Origin: Acidobacteriaceae bacterium
GTDB lineage: Bacteria; Acidobacteriota; Terriglobia; Terriglobales; SbA1
Length of the DNA: 5,046 bases
Assembly: GCA_003156615.1 (NCBI GenBank)
Contig: PMHI01000247.1
Location: forward strand, 10,785 to 15,830
Direction of reading: 5' to 3'
Position 1 is the stretch's first letter. Every line of letters starts with the position of its first letter. Of the stretch, positions 1-5,046 are shown piece by piece. Both the position numbers and the translations under genes were made by a program. A model generated the notes under the pieces. It had not been told where the DNA came from. It saw only the letters and a program-made list of their open reading frames with translations, and made no database searches.

Positions 1-264
1 GGGACTGCTTCGGTCATACAGCCGTTTCAGCAAACTTGTCAGCTCGTCTTGATTGCGCAGAGGAAGCATAATCGCCAGCCTCAGGCGCTGGGTGTTGGGC
101 ATAGGACCCACACGCGCGGCCCGGCCGTTTGCGACCGCAGGGCGGACATGATTATGCAACACCTGAGCCGCTTTCTTGGCCTGGGCAGGGATTGAAAGGA
201 AACATAGCGCCAACCAACAAACGAGGGCGGAGGCCTCCGCCCGAAAATGTCTACTCGCTCTCAT
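1..264 (-). CDS. S53 family peptidase (pro-kumamolisin type), N-terminal 88 residues only
   Basis: Sedolisin/kumamolisin-type serine-carboxyl peptidases are made as secreted preproenzymes whose N-terminal activation domain is cleaved off at low pH. The visible part holds a signal peptide (hydrophobic stretch about residues 13-27, LVCWLALCFLSIP, likely cleavage after AQA at 29) and the start of the activation domain: VLHNHVRPAV near 35-44, then LRLAIMLPLRNQDELTSLL near 61-79 and LYDRSSP at 82-88. That order (VLHNHV, then a PLRNQ.EL..LL motif, then LYD.SSP) is characteristic of the Pro-kumamolisin activation domain. The catalytic Glu/Asp/Ser residues would lie beyond the left edge, so activity cannot be judged. 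The ATG is chosen because the signal peptide begins there and an AAAGGA ribosome site lies about 10 bases upstream. The reading frame is open to the edge. Family assignment is recognition by motif; extracellular protein degradation is inferred from the family. Confidence 0.88.
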   Translation of the reverse strand, partial: MRASRHFRAEASALVCWLALCFLSIPAQAKKAAQVLHNHVRPAVANGRAARVGPMPNTQRLRLAIMLPLRNQDELTSLLKRLYDRSSP

Positions 265-750
265 GTTCTTGTGATCCTTTCAAGAGTGCAAAGTCGACGA
301 GTGGCACACCCAACAGATCGCGGCTGGGGTTAAAGATGACGGTATCTTAGCTCACGGGAATCGAGTTTCCAACTTGTCGTCAGTTTTCAACTTTGTGTGT
401 GAAGGAAGGAGCCGACGGAGGCGGGCTCATGACGGGAAATGAGCTGCTGCGGCTCATTTACGAGGGAACGCTTTTCTTAGCGCCCTGACGACTAGAAAGC
501 CAGAGTGCGGGTGGAGCTCCTCTGGGTGCGCCTCTAGATATTTGAACACGACCAACTCCAAGCTCCCACGCGTACTCCGGACGCCGAGCCCTTGACCAGC
601 AATACGATCATGCGTTCTACGCTAACAACTGTTTCGTCTCCACCGTCGGCCCGACATCGCTAAAGTTGGAGCTACAGTAACTGCAACGGTGCCGCTATTT
701 CAACCGTGTACCTGTGGTATTGAAACCAATAGCGCTTGGATTAATCTAGG
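265..750. other. Stretch without a confident gene
   Basis: All six frames are frequently interrupted and I recognise no complete gene. The part next to 264 must hold the leader of the peptidase gene. A 31-residue minus-strand open stretch (346 to 251, with NPSRDLLGVPLVDFALLKGS inside) ends by overlapping the peptidase start; it looks coding-like but is bounded upstream by a TAA and cannot be assigned. A cluster of inverted repeats lies at 425-459. From about 480 to 750 I see nothing supportable. The region may be old decayed coding sequence, as in the neighbouring dehalogenase remnant. Confidence 0.5.
425..459. repeat. Three-armed inverted repeat (GCTCAT / ATGAGC / GCTCAT)
   Basis: GCTCAT occurs at 425-430 and 452-457, with its reverse complement ATGAGC between them at 439-444. 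The right pair extends to a perfect 8-base stem (AAATGAGC at 437-444 with GCTCATTT at 452-459, loop of 7). The left pair gives a 6-base stem with a loop of 8. The middle arm can pair with either side but not both, so the two hairpins are mutually exclusive. There is no T-run after either stem, so it is not a simple terminator. It lies about 160 bases upstream of the peptidase start. Function is unknown. Confidence 0.45.
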
Positions 751-1104
751 TCATCGGCCACCCGCTCGCCAGAGCGGCGGCGCCGAAATAACTGTTGGGG
801 CTGGTGTCGATAGCAACTCTGGCTTCGGCGAAGATTTCACCTCAACGTACTTCTTGACCACATCTAATAGAGACTTTCCATTGCGCGCGTGGCCGAGAGC
901 CACGTCGATTATGCTGGCGGAAACCAGGTCAAAATCTGCCGAGCTAGCTCTGTCCAGCACGCCAATGGGACCACTTCCGAACTCTGGGGCGATAAACGAA
1001 CCCTCTACGGAGACCATTGCTGCGGGCAGCCTGCAAATCGGAGGCGTGGGCCGCGCACATCGTTACTTCCTCTAGCTTCAGATCGAGATAGTAGGCAGGT
1101 CTGG
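751..1104 (-). pseudogene. Decayed C-terminal fragment of a type II haloacid dehalogenase (HAD superfamily)
   Basis: Type II (S)-2-haloacid dehalogenases are cytoplasmic HAD hydrolases that remove halide from 2-haloalkanoic acids. Reading leftward from about 1104, one frame gives PDxPAYYLDLKLEEVTMCAAH, then ASDLQAARSNGLRRGFVYRP. This matches the family's KPDPxxY ... EVxMVAAHxxDLxAAR..GLxTAFVxRP block, which includes HAD motif III/IV. At about 982-990 the match moves to another frame: EFGSGPIGVLDR, then ASSADFDLVSASIIDVALGH, equivalent to the family's EYGPG...DWDVVADDxxDLA ending. A second one-base slip is needed near 1097-1100 to make PDPAY. The N-terminal half, with the catalytic Asp nucleophile, is absent, because an intact STAS gene begins to read at 1178. 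No start codon serves the whole fragment. The 88-residue frame 1017-751 could be translated from its own ATG but lacks a good ribosome site. The family call is from motif memory; pseudogene status is inferred from the frame changes and missing half. Confidence 0.68.
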
Positions 1105-1177
1105 AAGGTACAGAAGTGCAATTCCCGGGTTGGACTGGTGAGTGGGAAAGTATCGAAACGGCTGGATTTCCCGCCCG

Positions 1178-1876
1178 TTAACCCGGAGCCAACCGGCTGC
1201 CCACGCTGCCCAGGAGCTTCTCCGCCGCTTCGCCCGGATCCTGGGAGGCAAAGTTCTCGTCCAGGATAAGAACTGAAACAGAGGGATCAACCTCCTCCAA
1301 CATCTTCTGAGTGGGTTTGCCATGAGCGTATTGCAGGCGCGCGGAGAGCACCACGAGTTTCGCCTTCGTTGCCTTGAGCAGGATTCTGGTGTCGTTGATG
1401 CTCAGAGTGGTAAGGGCATTGTAGCCGGCGTTGCACAGCACTTCCCGCAGAAACGTGCACACATCGATCGAGTCGAAAGCGCAAAGCATGCGCGGCCTGG
1501 CGTCCCCGGCTTTTCCCCGTGAATATCGCGAGCCCAGGTAAGCGGCGGTGATGGCCTCTTCGACCGAATCGTAGGTTTCGAATTGCGGGAGCAGGCTGGT
1601 CAGCTCGAGCATTTTGCGGATCCTGGGCTGCAATCCGCAAAGTTTGAGGTCGCCGCCTTTCGATCGCGCGGTGCGCATCAGGCGTACCAGCGCTCCCAAC
1701 CCGCTGCTATCGACGAACTCCACCTGGTCGAGTTGCAGCACGACGTCGCCATACTTGTCGATGGAGTCCCCAACCTGAGAGTGCAAGGTAGACACTTCAT
1801 TTCCCGCCACGATCCTTCCATGGCATTCAACGATCAAGACCTCGCCGACCGGGCGGCTCTGCAGGCGCAGTTGCAT
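1178..1876 (-). CDS. STAS-domain anti-sigma factor antagonist fused to a receiver-like domain
   Basis: 232 residues in two parts. Residues about 1-112 form a STAS domain of the SpoIIAA/RsbV type: VGEVLIVECHGRIVAGNE (10-27), the phosphorylation loop VEFVDSSGLGALVRL (52-66), and LKLCGLQPRIRKMLELTSL (77-95). Ser58 in DSSGLG aligns with the serine that a cognate kinase anti-sigma factor phosphorylates. Residues about 127-225 resemble a response-regulator receiver fold: RMLCAFDSIDVCTFLREVL (129-147) and AKLVVLSARL (172-181). The usual phosphoacceptor Asp is replaced by Ser178, and only one acidic residue (Asp135) remains of the usual pair, so it is probably a non-phosphorylated pseudo-receiver. 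Simple antagonists are about 110 residues, so this is twice the usual length. The ATG at 1876 is preceded by AAGGAGG. A longer frame reaches 1957, but a sigma70-type promoter lies inside it, so the shorter start is preferred. No kinase or sigma factor gene is visible nearby. Role in partner-switching control is inferred from the domain. Confidence 0.9.
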   Translation of the reverse strand: MQLRLQSRPVGEVLIVECHGRIVAGNEVSTLHSQVGDSIDKYGDVVLQLDQVEFVDSSGLGALVRLMRTARSKGGDLKLCGLQPRIRKMLELTSLLPQFETYDSVEEAITAAYLGSRYSRGKAGDARPRMLCAFDSIDVCTFLREVLCNAGYNALTTLSINDTRILLKATKAKLVVLSARLQYAHGKPTQKMLEEVDPSVSVLILDENFASQDPGEAAEKLLGSVGSRLAPG

Positions 1877-1895
1877 CCCGCCTCCTTGGTGGCGA

Positions 1896-1924
1896 ATCTT
1901 ACTAGGGCGAAACCGTCGAGTCAA
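1896..1924 (-). promoter_or_regulatory. Sigma70-type promoter of the STAS gene
   Basis: On the minus strand, TTGACT (1924-1919) and TAAGAT (1901-1896) are separated by exactly 17 bases, close to the TTGACA/TATAAT consensus. Transcription would begin near 1889, giving a leader of roughly a dozen bases that carries the AAGGAGG ribosome site. The placement supports the start codon at 1876 over the upstream one at 1957. Confidence 0.65.
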
Positions 1925-2368
1925 TGAGCTTTGGAATGAATCGTGCTCGATAACCACTCTGCCTCGGCGTCGTTAGTCGTTAGTCGTTGGCCCCCGGCCC
2001 AAACGGTTTTACGACAGGTTGCCCATCATCGCAAGAGGTCAAGAATCAAAAAGCCAGCTTTCTACAGTAGGAGCTGCGCAGTTGGTCGATGGCGGGAGCG
2101 GATGGCGGCCCACCGCGCTCAGCGGCGTTGCGGGGGCAGGGACAGCTGTGGGGCTGCACTCAAAGGCCGGTCGAGCTCATCAAATAGTTTCTTCCAGAAT
2201 TCTCAGTTCTCTCAATTTTTTCTCCCGTCGGTTGCGATTTCGACCCTCATTTCGCGCCTTATTAGATAGGGGTCGATTCAGTGACGGCCCGCACATTCAT
2301 ATTGAGAGCGGATCGCCACCTGATTCGAGCTTTCCAGTGAATCGGCAATTCCTCTCACGTAGGGTGGG
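1925..2368. other. Divergent intergenic region between the STAS gene and the plus-strand secreted-protein gene
   Basis: The region has open frames on the plus strand, but none shows a recognisable domain, a good ribosome site or a convincing composition. It contains the short TCGTTAG tandem repeat (1970-1990). A T-rich stretch (about 2200-2260) could include the promoter of the plus-strand gene, but I see no clear -35/-10 pair. No stable hairpin with a T-run was found. Confidence 0.5.
1970..1990. repeat. Three-copy heptamer tandem repeat TCGTTAG
   Basis: TCGTTAG, TCGTTAG and TCGTTGG follow each other directly, the last copy differing at one base. It lies about 95 bases upstream of the STAS start and about 45 bases upstream of its promoter. 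It could be an operator-like site or simple slippage; nothing in the sequence decides between these. Confidence 0.6.
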
Positions 2369-3244
2369 ATGCAACGACATAGGAAACCTAAGCTCGGGGG
2401 GTTATTTCTTGCGACATTCTTGCTTATGGACTCAGCGCTGGCGTTAGCTGAAGTCGGCGATGCCAAGTCCGCAACTGTGACCACAAACAATGAGTACACC
2501 AGCAACCCACCCGATGCCCCTTCCGCGGTTGGGAGCGCGGGAGAGCTCTCATCCTCTGGATCCTTTTCAGCGGAATCCGCTGTGTACCAAGTGCAGTTCC
2601 AGGCTCCTTACCCTACCCTGCAGGAAGGTTCCCGGCTACTCATCACCAATGCCAGGTTTCGGGCTTTTGAACGCCATACCTGCTCGCTGGATTTGCTGGC
2701 AGGCACATTTTTTGACGCGCTCCAGGGTCTACACAAGACCGTGTGGACGGAATATGGCGGTGGCCTGCAGGGCTTTGAAAAACGGTATGGCGCAATGCTG
2801 GCAGATCGCGATGCCTCTAGTTTTTTCGGCACATTTCTCTTCCCCACACTGTTTCACGAGAACCCACGCTATTCTCGGTTAGGCCCTGGAACATCGGTAT
2901 GGGGGCGAGCGGTATATGCCATCAGCCGAACCGCGATGGCGCGGAACGATGCAGGCGGCGCCACTCCGAACCTCTCCCTGCTGTTCACCATTCTGGCGGC
3001 TCAGTCACTGAAGAATACGTACTACCCCGAACCACAACACGGATTTGCGCAGACTCTGCAACGTTCACAAAACGCACCACTGGGAAACATGCAAGACAAT
3101 CTTTCGCGCGAGTTCGTGCACGGATTCGAACGCTTTCTGTGGAAGCGCATGCCGGCTGGAGTGAAGCGGCTGGAGCAACGCATACCGTTCCGACGACTGT
3201 GGGAACCGGCAGCATTCGCTGAGGACTTCCCGACCAGCAAATAG
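2369..3244 (+). CDS. Secreted protein of unknown function, acidobacterial family
   Basis: 291 residues. A basic N-terminus (QRHRKPK) is followed by a hydrophobic stretch (GLFLATFLL, 11-19) and ALALA at 23-27, giving a likely signal-peptidase I site after Ala27. Residues 28-75 are Ser/Thr/Ala-rich and look like a disordered linker. The conserved part is about 108-225: LLAGTFFDALQGL (109-121), GLQGFEKRYGAMLAD (132-146), FFGTFLFPTLFHENPRYSRL (152-171), WGRAVYAISRTAMARND (178-194) and LKNTYYPEP (214-222). I know this arrangement (FEKRYGAALAD, LFPSLLHQDPRYFR, AVSR..VTR.D.G, NTYYP) from uncharacterised exported acidobacterial proteins. No catalytic motif is recognisable. The start at 2369 keeps the basic n-region of the signal peptide. 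Its ribosome site (AGGG, 4 bases upstream) is weak, and Met20 would destroy the signal. It ends 45 bases from the converging minus-strand gene, with no clear terminator between. Envelope location is inferred. Confidence 0.85.
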   Translation: MQRHRKPKLGGLFLATFLLMDSALALAEVGDAKSATVTTNNEYTSNPPDAPSAVGSAGELSSSGSFSAESAVYQVQFQAPYPTLQEGSRLLITNARFRAFERHTCSLDLLAGTFFDALQGLHKTVWTEYGGGLQGFEKRYGAMLADRDASSFFGTFLFPTLFHENPRYSRLGPGTSVWGRAVYAISRTAMARNDAGGATPNLSLLFTILAAQSLKNTYYPEPQHGFAQTLQRSQNAPLGNMQDNLSREFVHGFERFLWKRMPAGVKRLEQRIPFRRLWEPAAFAEDFPTSK

Positions 3245-3289
3245 CATTCCACTACTTATCCCCGTTTGGCACTGCCGTGGTGGCTGACC

Positions 3290-3839
3290 TTAACCGCTGT
3301 CTATCACAATGAGCGTGGAAAAAAACATCAAATAACGGCCAAGACGAGCGCAAACCAGGCCAGAGCCAAGGCCACCCCCGTTCTCCATCGTCGCAGGATC
3401 GGCGAAGCTCGATTCCAGCATTGCCTCGTGGACCGGGTGGCCGTTGACAACTCGGGTTTCCGCGAAATGGTGAGCGACGGAAGAGGCATTGGCCTTTAGC
3501 CATGCCGGCGTGACACCCAAGTCATCCAGGCTTAACTCTGGGTTCGCGGGCGCGGTCAATGCCTTTACCAGGACCGCAATCAAGCTGGCATCTACTTTAG
3601 CGTCTTTATCGTTTAGGTAATAAGCGTCTCCCTGTCGGTGGATCACAAGATTCGGTACTGTCAAGCTCCCCTCCTCCTGCCCCATTCAACTTTCTAGGTA
3701 CGTCTCGTCGTCCTCCCAGCCCGGACCGTTTCGACGTGATCTCAATCCGGAGGACTTTTTGCGGATACGCCGGGCAGGAAAGGCAGAAAAGGAGCGCGAG
3801 GGGAAGGAAGGGAAAGAGAATGTTGCAATATCGGGACAT
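3290..3839 (-). pseudogene. Frame-disrupted gene for a small secreted protein of unknown function
   Basis: The start at 3839 encodes a clear signal peptide (MSRYCNILFPFLPLALLFCL, then SCPAYPQ) followed by KVLRIEITSKRSGLGG. That frame then turns into unlikely Gly/Arg-rich sequence and stops at 3606. The continuing protein is found one frame over: EDDETYLES, an in-frame TGA (3688-3686), then MGQEEGSLTVPNLVIHRQGD, YYLNDKDAKVDASLIAVLVK, and LSLDDLGVTPAWLKANA. I recall secreted acidobacterial proteins with this order: IEI.S...GLG, then a LVI...G.Y strand, VDA.L...LV.AL..P, LGVT..WL..NA and a F.DP region. A frameshift near 3715-3725 plus the TGA would break such a gene. The C-terminal part usually following FADPATM is also missing; the frame ends in unrelated-looking sequence, and an alternative frame there reads VALALAWFALVLAVI, a possible membrane tail. 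Translation from the ATG at 3685 alone is possible, but it has no good ribosome site and no export signal. Function unknown. Confidence 0.6.
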
Positions 3840-3853
3840 CGTTGCTTCTGCTC

Positions 3854-3875
3854 GACCTCAGCGGGTGCTGAGGTT
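3854..3875 (-). promoter_or_regulatory. Leader hairpin upstream of the broken secreted-protein gene
   Basis: ACCTCAGC (3855-3862) and GCTGAGGT (3867-3874) form a perfect 8-base stem with a 4-base loop, plus a G-U pair outside. There is no T-run on either side, so it is not an intrinsic terminator. On the minus strand it lies 14 bases upstream of the start at 3839 and contains GAGGT, the only ribosome-site-like string nearby. A TATAGT -10-like box (3887-3882) lies just before it, which would put the hairpin at the 5' end of the transcript; no good -35 box accompanies it. It could stabilise the mRNA or control translation. Confidence 0.4.
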
Positions 3876-4059
3876 CACGCAACTATACACTAGTTCCCCT
3901 GAGGTTTTGCGACATCGCCCGAAATCCAAAAGACGCGTATGGGTGTGCGTGCGACCTTTCGTGTTGCCAAGCGGAAGAAGCGCGAGTCTCCGGTTCTTAC
4001 GTACAAGAATCAGGTCAATTAGTACAATCGTTCTCGGACTGATTGACCGGACACCTCTG

Positions 4060-4087
4060 AAAAAAGGCCAAGTCCATTCCGGCCTTT
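4060..4087 (-). terminator. Rho-independent terminator of the CsbD-like unit
   Basis: On the minus strand AAAGGCC (4087-4081) pairs with GGCCTTT (4069-4063) in a perfect 7-base stem with an 11-base loop, followed by an uninterrupted run of six T (4065-4060). The stop codon TAA of the shifted CsbD-like frame (4088-4086) sits at the base of the stem, the usual place for the end of an operon. The unshifted frame would run straight through it to 4019. Confidence 0.8.
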
Positions 4088-4237
4088 AAGCAGAGCTCGC
4101 CAGCGGCTGCGGAACGACGGGTACTTCAACGGCGATCTCTCGGCTGTTAATGGAAACTTGGGCTGCTCCTCCTTGAATTTCCCCTTCACTTCGTGGATCG
4201 TGCTCTCGGTCCGCTCTTCCATGCTTGGTGTCATCAT
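4086..4237 (-). pseudogene. CsbD-like stress-response protein, frameshifted
   Basis: CsbD-family proteins are small, about 60-70 residue, hydrophilic helical proteins often induced in general stress; their molecular role is poorly known. The start frame gives MMTPSMEERTESTIHEVKGK followed by FKEE, matching the family N-terminus (EGTxHEVKGKxKEEAGKV). It then degenerates to a Pro/Arg-rich stretch and runs through the terminator to 4019. One frame over, at about 4163-4166, the sequence continues AAQVSINSREIAVE, comparable with AGKVSNNPELEAEG, and stops with TAA exactly at the terminator. A single missing base near GAGGAGCAG would join the two halves into a protein of about 50 residues, a little short for the family. 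AAAGGAG lies 12 bases upstream of the ATG at 4237, so the gene keeps a ribosome site. It lies 71 bases after the gene at 4309-4887 and shares its terminator. The N-terminal match is good; the C-terminal one is weaker. Confidence 0.6.
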
Positions 4238-4308
4238 GTTTTGCTCTAACTCCTTTGATGGTGTCGTTGCGTCTTCCGTCTGTTGCTTGGTCGTAGTGAT
4301 ACCCGTTA

Positions 4309-4887
4309 TTAAGCGACCTCTTTCCTTTCGATAGCCACTGGCACCTGCACCAGCTCCTCAAATAAACCGCGGTAGTGAATCATTGCCGTTCTCAGCTCTT
4401 CGGTGGATGCCTGCTCTTTTCCCACCCGCAACGCAATCTCATGCGCAGAGCGGTAGCTCTCCATCACTCGGGGATGATCGACAGAAATGTCGTCGGCACG
4501 TTGATCGAAATCGGATAACGGATAGCCTCGAGCTTTCATCACGGAGGACACCAAGTCATCCGCTTCTGCAACTGCCCCCTTAGGGGAGTCGACGAAGCGT
4601 GACTGCACCGCTTCCCACCGTTTGGAAAAGCTCTCGCGTTCCATCGAATCCAGATCGCGAATGTTGAGCTTTTCAACCCGTCTCTCGCGATCCGCTAGTT
4701 TCGCTTCCGCTTTTCGTTCTGAGCCATGCGTCAGTACCGCCCGCTCATACTCGGGTCCAAACTTCTGCCGCAGGTCGGCAGTCGTACTTTTGCGTTTTCG
4801 CGCGTACAGCCAGACAACCACCGCGATTATCAGAATCACACCGCCGACGAGCACAATCAGTTTCGGATCCAGCAGACTTAAGTTCAT
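4309..4887 (-). CDS. Membrane-anchored protein of unknown function (FGPEYERAV family)
   Basis: 192 residues. Residues about 9-29 (KLIVLVGGVILIIAVVVWLY) form one transmembrane helix, followed by ARKRK as a positive stop-transfer, so the rest is probably cytoplasmic. The soluble part is highly charged and helical: LRQKFGPEYERAVLTHGSER (39-58), then KAEAKLADRERRVEKLNIRDLD (59-80), RWEAVQSRFVDSPKGAVAEA (90-109), DDLVSSVMKARGYPLSDFDQ (110-129), ADDISVDHPRVMESYRSAHE (131-150) and TEELRTAMIHYRGLFEELV (162-180). I recognise this series (FGPEYERAV, VEKLNIRDL, W..VQ.RFVD.P, RGYP..DF..R, VDHP..V..YR.AH) as a widespread uncharacterised bacterial family. The start is the ATG preceded by GGAGG at 5 bases; it puts the membrane helix at the usual distance from the N-terminus. 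An in-frame GTG at 4917 also has an AAGGA and would add 10 residues. The CsbD-like gene follows on the same strand with a shared terminator, suggesting a stress-related unit (inference). Confidence 0.87.
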   Translation of the reverse strand: MNLSLLDPKLIVLVGGVILIIAVVVWLYARKRKSTTADLRQKFGPEYERAVLTHGSERKAEAKLADRERRVEKLNIRDLDSMERESFSKRWEAVQSRFVDSPKGAVAEADDLVSSVMKARGYPLSDFDQRADDISVDHPRVMESYRSAHEIALRVGKEQASTEELRTAMIHYRGLFEELVQVPVAIERKEVA

Positions 4888-5046
4888 TGGAACCTCCACA
4901 AAACCAGGGTTGGCCACGAGATTTCCTTCGTGGGCAGAACCTTGTGCATGGCTAGTATCAAACTTTGGTTTTCGGAAAGCTGGTCAGAATTGATCGTCTT
5001 ATCGTCTTTAATGAATTGGACCTCATGACGAGAGTGGGACGGAGAC
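4888..5046 (-). other. Upstream region of the membrane-protein gene
   Basis: On the minus strand the region just before the start stays open in frame for about 33 codons (to a TGA near 4985) and reads KFDTSHAQGSAHEGNLVANP. This gives the alternative GTG start at 4917 some credit. A TGATACT motif could be a -10 element, but no convincing -35 box accompanies it. The remaining bases to the right edge show no gene. Confidence 0.4.

Noticed and set aside
129..350. Plus-strand open frame of 73 residues
   Set aside because: It is antisense to the well-supported S53 peptidase start and low in protein-like features.
689..1075. Plus-strand open frame of 128 residues
   Set aside because: It is antisense to the dehalogenase remnant, which carries recognisable family motifs, and has no domain or ribosome site of its own.
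1144..1175. Possible terminator after the STAS gene (GGGAAA ... TTTCCC on the minus strand)
   Set aside because: Only a 6-base stem with a loop of about 17-20 bases and no T-run after it.
1583..1927. Plus-strand open frames opposite the STAS gene
   Set aside because: Their length is explained by the coding constraint of the STAS protein on the other strand.
1877..1957. N-terminal extension of the STAS protein (27 extra residues from an upstream start)
   Set aside because: A TTGACT-N17-TAAGAT promoter lies inside the extension, a strong AAGGAGG precedes the inner ATG, and Ser58 then falls where it does in SpoIIAA.
1970..1990. TCGTTAG repeats as a CRISPR or attachment site
   Set aside because: The units are 7 bases long without spacers, and no integrase, cas gene or second copy is present in the window.
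2019..2447. Plus-strand open frame of 142 residues in the intergenic region
   Set aside because: No recognisable domain or good ribosome site, and it runs into the real secreted-protein gene in another frame.
3736..4089. Plus-strand open frame of 117 residues
   Set aside because: It spans an antisense signal peptide, a hairpin and an antisense terminator, and its sequence is Arg/Ser-rich without a domain.
4888..4917. GTG start for the membrane protein, adding 10 residues
   Set aside because: It has an AAGGA site, but the ATG at 4887 has a stronger GGAGG and gives the expected distance to the membrane helix; not excluded.

Overview
The window looks like chromosomal DNA of an acidobacterium (Acidobacteriota, probably class Terriglobia), perhaps from a soil metagenome-assembled genome. 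This rests on protein types I recognise from that group: an S53 pro-kumamolisin peptidase, an uncharacterised secreted protein with an FHENPRYSRLG-type core, and a membrane-anchored protein with an FGPEYERAV core. GC content is moderately high. No rRNA, tRNA, CRISPR array, transposase or phage gene is visible.

Layout: (1) 1-264, minus: start of a secreted S53 peptidase that runs off the left edge. (2) 265-750: no confident gene; one inverted-repeat cluster and a short minus-strand coding-like fragment. (3) 751-1104, minus: decayed C-terminal part of a type II haloacid dehalogenase, readable only across frames. (4) 1178-1876, minus: intact protein joining a STAS anti-sigma-factor-antagonist domain to a receiver-like domain without its phosphoacceptor Asp, behind a good sigma70-type promoter. 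(5) 1877-2368: divergent intergenic region. (6) 2369-3244, plus: secreted protein of a lineage-typical unknown family. (7) 3290-3839, minus: broken gene for a small secreted protein, with signal peptide and body in different frames. (8) 4060-4887, minus: apparent two-gene unit, a membrane-anchored 192-residue protein followed by a frameshifted CsbD-like stress protein and a rho-independent terminator.

The genes do not form one pathway. There is a loose envelope and stress-response theme: an exported peptidase, exported unknowns, a STAS regulator, and a CsbD-like protein behind a membrane-anchored partner. The most notable global trait is that three minus-strand genes carry frame disruptions, while three other full-length genes are intact. 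This is either local gene decay or indels in the assembly. I see no convincing evidence of an undescribed multi-gene system; the best candidates for follow-up are the STAS/pseudo-receiver protein and the membrane protein plus CsbD unit.
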